A stretch of DNA of 64,000 bases from Parascedosporium putredinis (taxonomy: Eukaryota > Ascomycota > Sordariomycetes > Microascales > Microascaceae): assembly GCA_949357655.1 (NCBI GenBank), contig CASHTG010000012.1, positions 1,860,001-1,924,000 of the forward strand, written 5' to 3'. Both the position numbers and the translations under genes were made by a program. Position 1 is the first letter of the stretch. Each line of letters starts with the position of its first letter. The notes under the pieces were generated by a model, which was not told where the DNA came from, searched no databases, and worked only from the letters and a program-made list of their open reading frames with translations. Shown piece by piece: positions 12,248-24,245 of the stretch.

Positions 12248-12780
12248 GTCCAGCCTCGCAAGGAAGCCTGACTGCGATACCATGCCACGCCGTCGCCACG
12301 ATATCTTGAGCGGTGTCCGCAAATCGAGCCTCTTTTTTTCTCTTTTTCTTCCGTTTGGCTCTCGTCTTGTCTTTTTATTACTACCCATTAGCCGTTTCCA
12401 GTCATGGTGACGTGCCACTTGATGGTCAACGTACGCGAGTTTTGTCGTTATAGGTGTATTACATCGCATCACATTGCATCGCGAGGAGTTTGGGGATTCG
12501 GAAAGGTTAAGGACAGGTGAATGGAAATGATGTTTTTTTCTTCCCTCATGGACGGTATGCCAGTTCAGAGGCATTTTGTAAGAGTACTATTTCTCAAAAG
12601 AGGGTGATTTCCCCTTTACTTTTTCCAGTGAGCATGCAGGCTTGGGGTAGCTAGCGCTACCAAGTGTGGATTTAATAACAGATGACAATGGATCCCGGTC
12701 TTTTCCTCAGTAGTCGTGAATCGGGCTCGACCGTGTCGAATTCTCCCCATACGACCGGTTTCCAACCTTCATTGTGCGAC
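12248..12780. other. Convergent 3' region, no gene seen
   Basis: About 530 bp between the 3' ends of the coiled-coil gene (+) and the permease (-). It is T/C-rich just after 12320. It probably holds both terminators; I can pick out no further feature. Confidence 0.6.
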
Positions 12781-14666
12781 TCAAGCCATGGGTCGCGGCT
12801 TCGTGACCCGACCAGATACGACATCAACTTGTGCTAATGGTTTGAATATCGACCATCTCTCACGGTTGGGATTCTTCCTATTCTTCAGGTAGTGGGCAAG
12901 GGAGTGGCTGGCCCAAAGGATCCAGGGTATGAGCATGCCTACGTTCTCGCGCATCACACTAGTTGGCGTCACAGACGAGTTTTGGAGCGGGAAGGCGGCC
13001 GAGAGTGGATTCGCGATGAGGGCGAAGGTGCCGACAACTATTGTCAGGTAAGAACCCCACAAACCAAAAGGGCTGGCGAACACGAGCGACTTGGTCGAGA
13101 TGCCGGCGCGCGCAAGGGCACGACGGTAGCGTACGTGGGAGACGGCAATGGCGATCCAGACGTAGAAACCAAAGGTGGCAGCGATACTCAGAAGCCAATC
13201 AAAGATCTGAGCACCCTGCGGCGCGGCGTTGATGAAGGCGAGGAGGCCCGCGCACAGGGTGAGGATTTGCGCCGGGTAAGGGATGCCCCTGCGGTTGACG
13301 CGGCACAAGAAGGCAGGGCCCTTGCCCTTGGCGCAGAGGGCCTGGAGAGCGCGCGAGGTGGCGAAGACGGCCATGTTGGCCATGGACAGGAGAGCGGCGA
13401 GGATCATGGCGTTGAAAAAGTGGGCGAGGCCGGGGACGCCGGCGAGCCGGGCGGCGAGGGCAAAGGGCGAGAACTTGGCGCCGTGGCCGGCTTGGCTGAG
13501 GTCCGGGTGGTCCGAGGGAATGACGAGCCCGAGGCAGAAGACGCCGAGGACGTAGAAGACGGCGATTCGGAAGAAGGCTAGGTAGGTGCCGAGAGGCATG
13601 GCTTTTCGGGACTTTTGCATTCGCGCGCCGTCATGGCGAGGAGCTCGGTTCCATTGTAAGACACTGGGGCGAGAAGATTCAGAGGATTAGAGAGCTGGGA
13701 CCTAGAAGGGCGGTGGGTAGGGGATATCTGCTTACTGCCGGCCACGCGAAAGACGGCTAGAAAGCCAGCAAAGCCGTTCTTGAATGCAGAGCCGTTCGTG
13801 TAATACTGGAAACCAAGTGGTTTAGGTTCCCTACAGGAAAATGGACACCGTTATGTTAGCGGGGAGGGACATGGGGCGGTCAAAAGTTGGATAATATGGC
13901 AAAACCTACCTTTTATCCTGGGGTATTCCCCCAGAAGCGGTGATGATGGCCACGATAAGAAAGACGGTGCAAGCGAGCACCTTGCCCACACCGAGCCAGT
14001 GCTCAATCTCCCCAAACACTTTGGAGCCGAGAAACGAGCCACAGGAGATGAAGAAAAGGATCGGGCCGACGGCCCATTCCGGGCGCAGGTTGGGGATCCA
14101 AAACTTCATTTGGGCACCCATAGTCGTAAGCTCGAAGGGCAGGACCGTGATCCAGTTTAGGACAAACATCCAGCCGATGGCGAAGCCCCAGTGCTCGCCC
14201 AAGAACCGGTCGGCGTAATCGTAGAAAGCGCCAGCAACGGGAAACGTAGCTAGCGGGTTTGGATGTCTGCGTTAGCCGTGATCCTAGTGCACGTTGCTCG
14301 GATCCTGACGTCCTTTTGAGGGAAGCAGGCCCTTCACGTCGTGTAAGAGTTGGAGAGGACCAACTTACTAGCCAGTTCGCCGAGCGAGCCCATGGTTGTA
14401 CATATCATAATGCCAACTACCCCATAGTTCAACACGGTGTTTCCAGGTCCACCGGAACTAAGAGCCGAGCCGGAAGCCACGAAGAGACCGGCGCCAATGG
14501 ATCCCGCGAGGGAGAGGAAGACCATCTGCCGGGTCTCGATACCGCGCTGAAAGTTGGCTTCATCTTGCCCGACGGCCGGTGCCTGACCGCCGCTCCCGGA
14601 CTCTGCTGGCGAGATCGGTATAGTCTCTGCTGCCACTTCTTTATTGCTGTCTTCGATATGTGCCAT
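12781..14666 (-). CDS. Fungal amino acid permease (APC superfamily)
   Basis: Four exons on the minus strand: 14369-14666, 13910-14249, 13736-13830 and 12781-13663, all with GT-AG introns. The corrected length is 538 aa with about 12 hydrophobic segments, as in yeast-type amino acid permeases of the plasma membrane, which import amino acids with protons. The first membrane segment carries the substrate-binding loop (FLSLAGSIGAGLFVASG) followed by SSGGPG. The motif MSYNGTELLAMTARE matches the conserved G-T-E block of the family. One frameshift lies at 13603-13606, where a T run on the plus strand needs one more base; it joins ECKSPEK to AMPLGTYLAFFR. The substrate cannot be assigned. A long antisense frame (12892-13581) is a shadow of the GC-rich codons. 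Confidence 0.88.
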
Positions 14667-15449
14667 GATGATGAGGACTAACAAGTAGTCTTGAAGGTGA
14701 TATTCCCACAAGAAAAGTTCCTACGTCTTGCCCAGCCTCGTGCTGTAGATAGCTAGCAAATATCAGAGCCGGTGAAAGAGTGCAAGAGCCACAGGGAACA
14801 GCACGGCATCAGGACAAGCGGGTGCGCGCGCTTCCACGTTAAATACCCATCGCCTCATTTCTTCGACCCCTCTTTCCCTCAAAGCTTGACGGCGCGGTGC
14901 TCGATGTGATGGTTGAGGCCCTCCTGAAGCCCCGGGCCTTTTTGATAACCTTTTGTCAGCACGTGCGGCCAGATAGCCACACTCACCAACCGATGGGCTC
15001 ATATTCTCCGGCGAGCTTGGCGACTGCCTTCGGGTAGATGAGGCACATATGGGTTTTGAATGCCAACAGAGCCAAAACTCCTCCCTTAACAGGAGAGGAA
15101 CACTTGGAGGGACATCAGGATGCTTCCCCACATACCCCCTCTAATACGTTGATCTGTGGAGTGTATGGAGGCCGTCTTCTTGGCGGACTGGCGAGAATAG
15201 ACAGGGTAGGACGGCATCATTGACATGGTTGCTCGTACAACTTAGACGCTTCACGATTTGAGCATCACAATGGGTCATTGCTGACCTACGTGGAAAACGG
15301 TGCACGAAGTGCGGTGGAGAGTATAAACATGAATGCCATTCTTGGGATCCGAGCCCTCGGTCCGTCCGTATCCTACCATAAACACCTTTTCGAAAGCAAA
15401 CCCTAAACTGCCAGAAATAACTTTACATTTGATCGTTTCGTACAATTCA
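14667..15449. other. Intergenic, no gene seen
   Basis: About 780 bp holding the promoter of the permease and the 3' end of the UBR7-like gene (both minus strand). The short frames lack domains. Confidence 0.6.
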
Positions 15450-17085
15450 TCAATACCCGCTCTGCCCCTTTCTCCCATTAGAACCATCCTGCTCATCGTG
15501 CGAATTTGACGCGGCAGCCGCCTGGCCTGCATTCTTAATAGCTTCATCATCGCCACGGAGCTTGGCGAAATAGTCTTTGATATCATCGGCACCAATTGCC
15601 TTGCCGGTGCCTGCAAATGCCTCAAAGAGGGGCTTGAGCTTTTCTTTCATCATGTTGTAGGCCATCACGCCTTCAATGGCCCGGACGCGATCAATGTTCT
15701 TGAGCGCGCTTTCGCCTCGTTCGTAGAGACTGCCGCTCCCATGAGTAGAGGCTCCGTTCTCTGAGCCGCCCTCAGAGAGCGGTGGCTCGTAGATGTCTTC
15801 CTCTTCCTTGAGCTGCGGGAACTTCTCTAGGTACACGCTGCATTCGCTGCAACGGCATAGATGATCGCGGAAATCCGGCTTGAAGAAGAGACTGAATTTC
15901 CCAGCAGGGGCCGGCGGCAAGCGGTTTAGCTTGCAGTCAGAATCAGCAGAGCTCCTGGGGCGCTTGTCTGGTCCGTCAGTGTCATCAACCTCGAGCTCAC
16001 TGGCTTTGCGCTTCTTGCTATCGGTGGCGCCCTCGAGAGAGTCGCTTCCCAGTGTTGACTGAACCGCCGGCCCCACATTGCCCTCAAGGAACACGGGCAT
16101 CAAGAAACCATCGGTTCCGGCATATCGTTTAATCCACGGGTTCGACTCAACGCATTTGTAGCAGAAAATTCCATCGAAGCTCTCTTCTTCGGGAAAGCCT
16201 GGTGGCAGGGGAGGGTCCTCGGAGTCATCACCTCCTTCACTTCCCTCGCCGCCCTCCGCCTTGACCTTGGCATCTTTGGGGTTTGTAGTGCCCTCGTGCC
16301 ATTTCGGTCCAGCGCCAGAAAGACAGCTAGGGTGGTACCAGTCTTCGCCACAGCCGCCCGTCAAATGCGTCCCAAGGCCCAGACATTGAAACATGGTGCC
16401 CTTTTGTTGGAATGGATCGTAATCGCAAGAACAGGCGCAAAAGCGATTGCGAAAATTGTGATTGTATACGTTGGGTTCAGCACCCGCGAACGGCTCCTCA
16501 GAATGTACACCCTTCTTTCCCGTATCGGGGTTAGGTCTGAGAGAGCAAGGGACCGTTGCAGGCAAGCGAGTGGTCCCGCAATCGCAGGTGAAGTTGCGCT
16601 TCGCGAAAATTTCAACGAGAGTGTGGTCGCCGTGGCATTGGATCGAGCAGGCGTAGCAGACGCCGGCGGCTTCGTACGGCGCGTTCACGTCTTTCGGAGG
16701 AGGGTTGCAGGTAAGGCAAGAGAAGACACTCTGCTTGAGAGATCCAAGCATGTTGGTACAAGAATCAAAGGCCTAGAGGACGTGTTAGTCAGGATATAGA
16801 CCGAGAGGGGTAGGAACAGAGCCGGGAAATGGACGGACATATGGTAGGGCCTCTCGAGCCTCGGCTTCAAGCTGGAGCTGGTCGCGAAGAAAGCTATAAG
16901 TGTTCAAGTTAGAACCTAAAGCGGTCACGAAGCGCCTGCGAAAGGGCTGCATCAACTTACTCGGCAGCAGTCTGCGAATCTTGCGAGTGCGCCGAGACGC
17001 TTCCCGCACGACCGACAGCGGGGCTTGCATCAGAGGCCGGCGTATCCCCGGTATGCGTATGTGATGAGTGAGTGGGAGGATCCAT
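15450..17085 (-). CDS. UBR7-like E3 ubiquitin ligase (UBR box plus PHD finger)
   Basis: Exons 16961-17085, 16839-16893 (55 nt) and 15450-16772, giving 500 aa with no frameshift. After a Ser-rich N-terminus comes a UBR-type zinc finger: FSCLTC, GVCYACSIQCHGDHTLVEIF and NFTCDCGT supply the Cys/His ligands. A PHD-like finger follows: NRFCACSCDYDP, then MFQCLGLG, WYHPSCLSG and FCYKCVESNPWI. An acidic, Lys-rich linker and the segment DFRDHLCRCSECSVYLEKFP complete the UBR7/Mlo2 layout. Animal UBR7 is nuclear and acts on histone H2B; that role is inferred here. The gene diverges from MCM2 across a 465-bp promoter. Confidence 0.9.
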
Positions 17086-17550
17086 GATGATTCAAGGTGA
17101 TAGAAGTAGCTAGTTGATCACTTTGCGAAGGAAGAAAGCCTGTTGTATTGATGGGGAAGAGCTGGTGTTTTGACAGGTTGCTTTCCTGACAAGCGAACTT
17201 TCGAGCTTGTGAGGAGCGCGTCGCGCCTTCCTCTCTTACATGAAAGTTCGGTATCAATTCCTCCAGCTGGAGCCAGTTGAGGGTGCTGGTCCTGGTTAGT
17301 CAGCCCCCGACAGCTTTACGCGCCTGCTGTCCAAACTAGGTCTAGTGCCACTTAACGCGTGAACGCGCACCGCTTTCCCCTCCACAGAATCTCGCGTTTC
17401 GTCCCCTGCGCTCACGCAGAGATTAATTTGCCCGATCATATCCCCCTCTGCCTGGAGAGACGCATCACCCTCTCCTCCCTCGCCCCCTTCTAGCCTATTG
17501 CTAATTTTCATGACTGAGAGACTACGGTCCGTCTTCGAGAATCAGCAATC
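17086..17550. promoter_or_regulatory. Shared divergent promoter of UBR7-like gene and MCM2
   Basis: 465 bp separate the two start codons. The interval contains a perfect MluI cell-cycle box ACGCGT at 17355-17360, immediately followed by another ACGCGC. TTACGCGCC lies at 17317-17325 and CGCGTTTCG near 17393. MCB elements are bound by MBF-type factors (Mbp1/Swi6, Cdc10) that drive G1/S expression of replication genes, which suits MCM2. Binding is inferred from the motif alone. Confidence 0.65.
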
Positions 17551-20307
17551 ATGAGGTTAGATCATATCCCCTATCGCTCTTGCACCGCTCCTTTCATTTT
17601 GCGGTGTAGTTAACTTGATTTTGTAGCTCACCATTGCGACCCAACCTAACCTCCGCGAATCGCGGAGCCACCCCCGGGCCAACCGCAAGCGGTCTCGGAC
17701 AGGAGGGGACGATGGAAATTCATCGGTAGGCGCTGCGAGTAGCCCTATGGCTTCCTCGCCCCCTGCTTTCAACATTGCGCACGGAGGAGACGATGACGAC
17801 GATATCGAGGAGGACGTCGAGATTCAAGACGACATCGATGACCTTGACGAGATGGCCGAGGAGGGTGTTGATCTTTTCCGTGATGGTTTCGAACGAGATT
17901 ACGATGAAAAAATGACGGAAGACGGTTATGAGGATGTTGGCTTGGATGATGAGGTCGAATACGAGGCCATGTCCGCTGCCGAGAGGCGGCGGCTTGAGGC
18001 GCGCCTCAACAAGCGAGATCGCGAGGTTGCGAGGAGAGCCAACATTCCCGCCGCATTTCTTCCCGGTGAGGACGACGAGGGCGATATCGATCTATCGGCT
18101 CAACCCCGGCGTCGCCGTCACCACTACGACGAAGACCCCGACGAGGAAATGGATGGCGACATTATGGAGGAGGAACTCTCCCTCGAGGCTTTGCAAGACG
18201 TCAAGGCTTCAAGCTTAACAGAATGGGTCTCGCAACCGGCCGTACAGCGTACCATCCGGCGAGAGTTCAAGGCTTTCCTGACCTCGTACATTGATGAGAA
18301 CGGCTCATCCGTCTACGGAAACCGCATTCGCACTCTTGGTGAGGTAAACGCTGAGTCTCTTGAGGTGTCCTATGATCACCTGTCCGCCTCCAAGGCTATT
18401 CTTGCGTACTTCCTTGCCAACGCGCCGGCCGAGCTCCTCAAGCTCTTCGACGAGGTTGCGATGGATGTTGTGCTCCTCCATTACCCCGACTACGAACGAA
18501 TCCACTCCGAAATTCACGTGCGCATCATCGATTTGCCTGTACACTATACCCTGAGGCAGCTTCGTCAGTCGCACTTGAACTGCCTTGTTCGAGTCAGCGG
18601 TGTGGTGACGCGACGCACGGGTGTCTTCCCCAGCTCAAGTACGTCAAGTTTGATTGCACCAAGTGTGGCGTCACTTTGGGGCCCTTCCAGCAAGAATCCA
18701 ACGTCGAAGTCAAAATCACCTACTGCCAGAGCTGCCAATCGCGGGGCCCGTTTACCATAAACTCGGAGAAGACCGTGTACCGCAACTATCAAAAGATCAC
18801 CCTCCAAGAGTCTCCCGGCACTGTCCCCGCTGGTCGTCTTCCCCGATCCCGTGAGGTTATTCTCCTTTGGGATCTGATTGACACCGCAAAGCCCGGCGAC
18901 GAGATTGAGATTACGGGAATCTACAGGAACAACTACGACGCGCAACTTAATAACCGTAACGGCTTCCCCGTCTTTGCCACCATCCTCGAGGCGAACAATG
19001 TGGTCAAGTCCCACGACCAGCTCGCAGGCTTCCGCCTCACTGAGGAGGACGAGCACGAGATCAGGAAGCTTTCCCGTGACCCTAATGTCATCGACCGCAT
19101 TATCAACTCGATTGCCCCCTCTATCTATGGGCATACCGACGTGAAGACGGCCGTAGCTCTTTCTCTACTCGGCGGTGTCACCAAAACGACAACTGGTCAG
19201 CATCGCATTCGTGGCGATATCAATGTTCTCCTCCTTGGTGACCCGGGTACGGCCAAGTCACAAGTGCTGAAGTATGTGGAGAAGACTGCTCACCGGGCGG
19301 TCTTTGCTACTGGCCAGGGCGCCTCGGCGGTCGGTCTCACGGCTAGCGTTCGGAGAGACCCTGTCACAAGCGAGTGGACCCTTGAGGGTGGCGCCCTTGT
19401 GCTTGCAGACAAGGGAACCTGCATCATTGACGAGTTTGACAAGATGAATGACCAGGATCGGACCTCGATCCACGAGGCCATGGAACAGCAGACAATCTCC
19501 ATCTCCAAGGCCGGTATCGTTACCACGCTCCAGGCACGCTGCGGCGTCATCGCTGCCGCCAATCCCATTGGTGGGCGGTACATCTCGACGAAACCATTCT
19601 CCGACAACGTGCAGCTTACCGAACCTATCTTGTCTCGTTTTGACATTTTGTGCGTCGTACGCGACACGGTCGACCCCGAAGAGGACGAGAGGCTCGCCAA
19701 CTTCATCGTCGCCTCCCACGCGCGCAGCCACCCGTCTTCCCAAGCCGCCCACGACTCGATGGATGTCGAGGCTGATTCGGGCAGGAGGGACACTCAAGTC
19801 GATGTCAACAAGAGAGAAGGCGAGATTCCCAAGCGCTTTTGAGGAAATACATCCTCTACGCCCGTGAGCGCTGCTCCCCAAGCTGTACCACATGGACGAG
19901 GACAAGGTGGCGCGTCTCTTTGCGGATATGCGACGAGAATCCCAAGCGACTGGTGCCTATCCCATTACTGTAAGTCATCTTCATTTACCACCTACCTCGA
20001 GGACCCCTATCCGCCTTCGATGCGTCAAGATCAAGTACGCTAACCCTTGTTTCCCCATCTAGCTACGTCATCTTGAAGCCATTATCCGCATCAGCGAGGC
20101 TTTCTGCCGCATGCGCCTCTCGGAGTACTGCTCGGCCCAGGATATCGACCGTGCTATCGCGGTGACGGTGGAGAGCTTCATCGGCAGTCAAAGGTCAGCG
20201 CCAAGAAGGCGCTCGCGAGAGCGTTCGCCAAATACACGCTCAACAGACCCGGCGGCAAGGGAAAGAAGACGGGCAACGCCAGGGGCGCGGCCGCGGTGTC
20301 CGCGTAG
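17551..20307 (+). CDS. MCM2: DNA replication licensing factor MCM2
   Basis: Exons 17551-17555 (ATGAG only), 17627-19969 and 20063-20307. The corrected length is 865 aa, normal for the family. The acidic N-terminus carries the MCM2-typical DIEEDVEIQDDIDD stretch. The zinc finger is CTKCGV/CQSCQS, Walker A is GDPGTAKSQ, Walker B is CIIDEFD, and the arginine finger is LSRFDIL. MCM2 is a subunit of the MCM2-7 replicative helicase in the nucleus. Five one-base losses break the frame: CC near 17631 (SSP-IATQ), CCCC at 18628-18631 (VFP-QLKY), CCC at 19828-19830 (EIP-QALL), CCCC at 19876-19879 (CSP-KLYH) and AAA at 20190-20192 (GSQ-KVSAKK). As an essential gene it should be intact, so these are assembly errors. 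A promoter MCB box lies about 190 bp upstream. Confidence 0.95.
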
Positions 20308-21072
20308 ACGCGGTGATGTGGCAACGACGGACAGGGAAGGTTGAAAAGGAGGTTTACTCATCAGACACGATTGTGCTCGGTACGCGGAAGGGACATGATA
20401 TCAAGGGTTCTGGGGCAGGCTCGCTATTAGTGAAAATGAAAGGAGTTATGGGAGGGGATGGCGGAAGGATTCATAGATGAGATATGATGATATCAGGCGA
20501 GCTTTTTTTAATGTTTCTTAGGGCTCTACTTATGCTAGTTTACAGAGCTTTTTTTTTTTACAGGTTCCTTTGCACTCCTAGTTTCCTCATTCTCTTGACC
20601 CTCTTGATCATGCCTAGTATAACAAAAGAAAAGACCAGGATCAATATTTTTCAACGCAGCTCTAATCCATAACCCAGCTACAGTTTCTCAAGCAATTCTC
20701 GACTTACAAAACACACTCCTTCCTATACCTTTCAAAGTCTAACAGAAAATTCAGAATAGTTGAATCATTCGGCTCAGCACAAACCCCAGACTTTCACCCC
20801 ATCGCTACTTTCATCTGCCTCCGGGCCCAGAAAATTATCGAGGAACTCCTCGAAAGCGGCAAATTTCTCCTCCAGCGTCGCGCTCCCTAGCCCCCGCCTA
20901 TTGAGCGGGAATGAAAGAAGACCCGCGAGAATGCGGTAGCCATTCGAGGAGTCCGGGGGTACGGTTGTGCAGGGGCGGAGACTGTCTCGCCGATATGGTG
21001 GTGGAGAGAAAAGGAAGCGCAGGGATAGTGAAGCTCCGAATCGTGGATCCAAAGGGCACGCCGGACATTACT
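20308..21072 (-). other. Intergenic with unresolved coding-like tail
   Basis: 3' region of MCM2 and downstream flank of the acidic gene. On the minus strand 20774-21052 a protein-like stretch (TLEEKFAAFEEFLDNFLGP) lies just past the predicted stop of the acidic gene, and another frame (20898-21134) is also open. This may be a further exon or continuation of that gene obscured by frameshifts. Poly-T occurs at 20548-20560. Confidence 0.35.
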
Positions 21073-22295
21073 CTAAAAAGTCTCGACAGAGGCTGGGTCC
21101 CGCTTGGCCGGTGTGGTGGCCTGATCCTCCTCATATTCGTCCTTGACCGGCTCGTCGGGGGTTGCGGAGGCGCCTTCTATGGGGCTCTCCACATCGACAA
21201 CCTCGTCGGGGGCGCCTTTCAACTGGGTATATTCGAGAACAGGGTTGGACTGGTTCTCTTGGACTGCTACCCTCCAGAAAGGACATCTGTTGTGTCATCT
21301 CCATCATCTTCCGTGCTTTTCTCATCAGTGATATTTGCTTCATCCTCTGCCGTTTGCTTCTCCGTGATAATGTTGTCGTCTGTGACCTTGACCCCGCCTT
21401 CTGCCTTTTCCTCGGCCTCGCTAAGGTCAGAACGTTGCTCTTCTGTCTCTCTAGGCTTGTCGGACTCGGGTTGGTCTAGATGCTGGTCTTGACCGCTCAG
21501 TCTCGCGGCCACAGGCTCAGCAAGGCTCTCCAGGGTAGGGCTCTCTACCTTGGCTACCGCAGGCTGGGTCTCGAGTTCCTCTTCGGTTTGGTTCTCAGGC
21601 TCCTCTTCAGATTGAACCTCAAGGTCCTTCTCGGCTCAGTTTCGGGCTCAAGCTGAAGACTGGGTTCTAATCCAGTATGAGCCTTTTGTTCGTCTTGGAA
21701 GTCCAAGGGAGACTCTGGATCCGCAGTATCATCCGGCGCAGTGCTCCCCACTGGTGTAGCATCAGTGACTGTTTCCGGCACAAGCGTGGATGGCCCTTCT
21801 AGATTCGATTCAGAGCCCTTTTCACCGACTTCCTCATCAATCTCCTCCTCTGGGGCCTCGCTGAGGACCTCTTCTTGCTCCTGAGAAATGCTCGCCGTTT
21901 CTTTCGGCGCAGTGGTGGGGATCGTAGTTAGCCCCGTGTTTCCTCCAGCCTCGCTAGACGTCCCGGGGAGGCTTCCTCTCCTCCCCGTTTACTAGAAGTC
22001 GCGATCTCATGCTCCTTCTTCTCGCTAACGGGATCCCACGCCTTGACACGCCCGAGAAGCTTATTCCCAGCGCCGGCGAGGCCAGTATCGGGAGGGGCAA
22101 TTGGGCTAGCATTTCTCTCAAACCTCGCAATCATGTCACGGACGGATCCGCTGGCGGTGCGGAACTGCGCAACGGGCTTTGAGTCGCCATTGGCGCCGAC
22201 GCCTACGGAAACGACTCTCTGCTTGGGGACGGCGAGGGAATCTGCGCCGCGGGCGCTGTGGGGAGCCCGGGGCGGGAAGCATCCTGTTCGGCCAT
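21073..22295 (-). CDS. Acidic Glu/Asp-rich protein, function unknown
   Basis: Start ATG at 22295 gives MAEQDASRPGLPTAP. The segment VRDMIARFERNASP and GNKLLGRVKAWDPVSEKKE, near residues 50-105, looks like a short conserved helical motif. The rest is a long disordered region dominated by Glu, Asp, Thr and Pro, ending KRDPASVETF. Four one-base losses must be restored to read it: GGGG at 22225-22228, CCCC at 21931-21934, GG at 21633-21634 and CCC at 21270-21272 (plus-strand letters). The total is then 408 aa. I do not recognise the family. The C-terminus is uncertain because coding-like sequence continues to 20774 in other frames. The gene diverges from TRAPPC2L across 1.2 kb. Confidence 0.6.
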
Positions 22296-23528
22296 GATTT
22301 GAGGTTGAAACTGTAATTGCGCGCAGGAAAACAGTCAAATGACAGCTTGGGATGCTTGTGTCGGTGAATTGTGTGACTGGCTCCTAAACGGGATCAATCA
22401 ATGTTGATGAGATGGAGGTGGTGGCGGAGACGAGGCTGATCAGGATGGCGCTGGTCAGCGGGTTCAAGCCCCCAGTCGCAACCGCGGGTTGTGGGCTTAA
22501 GGTTTGGGCGGCGTGGGCGGGCGGGAGGTCAGAGAGTATGTTACAATTGATCAATCAAAAGCCTCCTGTTCATGATGGTGTTTTTTTCTCTTTTCCTTTT
22601 GGAGAAACACAGTTGAACCTAAGACTCTGACGGATCTAGGCCTTGGAGAAGAATTGATGGTAAACGCGTGGGATTTTAAGGAGAGAGAGAGAGAGAACAA
22701 TAAGAGCTCCAGTCCCAGCGGATGTGAGATCGAGATCCAAGAGTCAACCGCAAGCGTAATCGAGTACATCGAAGCTTCGAGCCATTCCTGCTGACTTGGT
22801 CCTTCCTCACTAGCTCCGCCCTATTTTGGGGAAGAGGTGGCGGCAGGTTCGTTCCTCGAATCGCCGCCGCTCATTCCCCACATGACTCCGGGAACGTAGA
22901 CTCGTGCAAACGAGCCAGAGCTCGAGCTTTATCTCTCCGTCAAGGACAAAGGGAATGAGACCAATCCTATCCATTGTCTTTAATCCGTCAAAGTGAGAGA
23001 ACGAGGTCAACTAAGAGGCCTTAAGACTTCACTTATCCAGTTCCGCGCCCGCCTTCCTTTCTTTATAGAAAATGTATTAAGCAGTGCCAGTGGGGGCGTG
23101 GACAACAAATTTGTATGGGAGAGACACTAAAGATGAAAGTTGGGAGAAGAAAAAAACTCTGTAGACTTGAAGGAGCATTTTGGACCAGAAGGATAAGCAA
23201 AAAAAAAACCATCGAATTGTGCGGTCATACATTTTTCAGCTTCTGCTCTGATGGCCGAAGGCTTCCTTTTCCACCCCGAGCGCTGGCGACGAAGCAGGAC
23301 GTTTCATTAGATGCATACTTGATGCCGTGGACTATGCATCAATCCATAACATGACTTTTAATGAGTGCCCGCCCATCGGCATCATTTCGCGCCGCCGTCC
23401 CTGTACCTGCCGCGCGTGTCGACTGTCAACCGCCCCTCCACGCTCCCACCCCCAAGCTCTCCTAGCTTGCCAGCACCCAGGTCTCCAAGTTCCAAGGCAA
23501 ACTTCTTACACGGCAGCGCCCTGCAACA
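22296..23528. other. Divergent intergenic region, no gene seen
   Basis: 1.2 kb between the starts of the acidic gene (-) and TRAPPC2L (+), so it holds both promoters. It includes a (GA)8 microsatellite at 22681-22696. No reading frame has recognisable features. Confidence 0.6.
22681..22696. repeat. GA dinucleotide microsatellite
   Basis: Eight GA units in the promoter region between two divergent genes. In fungi such tracts can be GAGA-like promoter elements or neutral microsatellites; nothing here separates the two. Confidence 0.8.
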
Positions 23529-24245
23529 ATGGCAACATCATCAGCCTCCATCGCCTACATAGGCATAATAGGTCGCAACGTATGTCCACCCTCTTCCCCT
23601 TCCAACCCCCACCCCCGAAAGGCAAGCTTGCTAACCCCACGAACTCTTTCCCACCCGACAGAACAACCCCCTCCACACCACCATCCTCTCCCCGATCCGC
23701 ACCCCGCTCCAATTCTCCCTCCTGCTCTCCAGCACCATCGACATATTCGAAATGCGCGCCCGCTCCTCCGCCGCGCCCCCGTCCTCCTCTTCCGCCGCCG
23801 TCACCCCCAACCTCACCGGCGAGCTTGGCCTGCTCCACGCCGTCGACGACCGGCTCGCTGCCTACGGCTTTGAAACCAACACAGGCGTGCGCTTCGTCGT
23901 CGTCGTCGACGTGAGGGCCGGCGAGGACGGTACGAGATCTGGCGTTGGCCTGCGGGATGCTGACGTACGGCCTGTAAGTTTCGGCCATGGCGAGGACTTT
24001 CTTGGAGCTTGACCACGCATGCCGTGGTGCGTAATAGATCCGCCAATCGCTAATCATCTGTGCATGACTAGGTTTTCAAGGCGTTGCAAGCTGCCTACAT
24101 TGCCCTGCTACAAAACCCCTTTTATGACCCCGACGAGCACACCCCACCTCACGGGCAGGGCGGTAAGAAGATCACGAGCCGCAATTTCTCGGCCGAGGTG
24201 CGGAGGATAGGAGAGAAGTGGCACCCTGGGGTGACTGTTATATAG
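23529..24245 (+). CDS. TRAPP complex subunit TRAPPC2L (Tca17-like)
   Basis: Exons 23529-23579, 23662-23973 and 24072-24245, giving 178 aa with no frameshift. The sedlin-like longin fold is visible: an N-terminal strand IAYIGIIGRN, then the segment beginning NNPLHTTILSPI, and the amphipathic FSLLLSSTIDIFEMRA. The central VDDRLAAYGFETNTGVRFVV is characteristic of TRAPPC2L/Tca17. The final helix VFKALQAAYIALLQNPFY is typical. The family is part of the TRAPP tethering complex, which activates Rab1/Ypt GTPases in ER-Golgi and intra-Golgi traffic. The length is slightly above the yeast and human proteins owing to a Ser/Pro insertion after residue 50 and a Gly/Glu-rich loop near residue 110. Confidence 0.85.

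Noticed and set aside
12892..13581. 229-codon open frame on the plus strand
   Set aside because: It is antisense to the amino acid permease, whose conserved membrane segments explain the region. The antisense product is low-complexity Gly/Glu/Ala.
17551..20307. MCM2 as a pseudogene
   Set aside because: All catalytic motifs are intact, there are no nonsense substitutions, and all five breaks are single-base losses at homopolymers.
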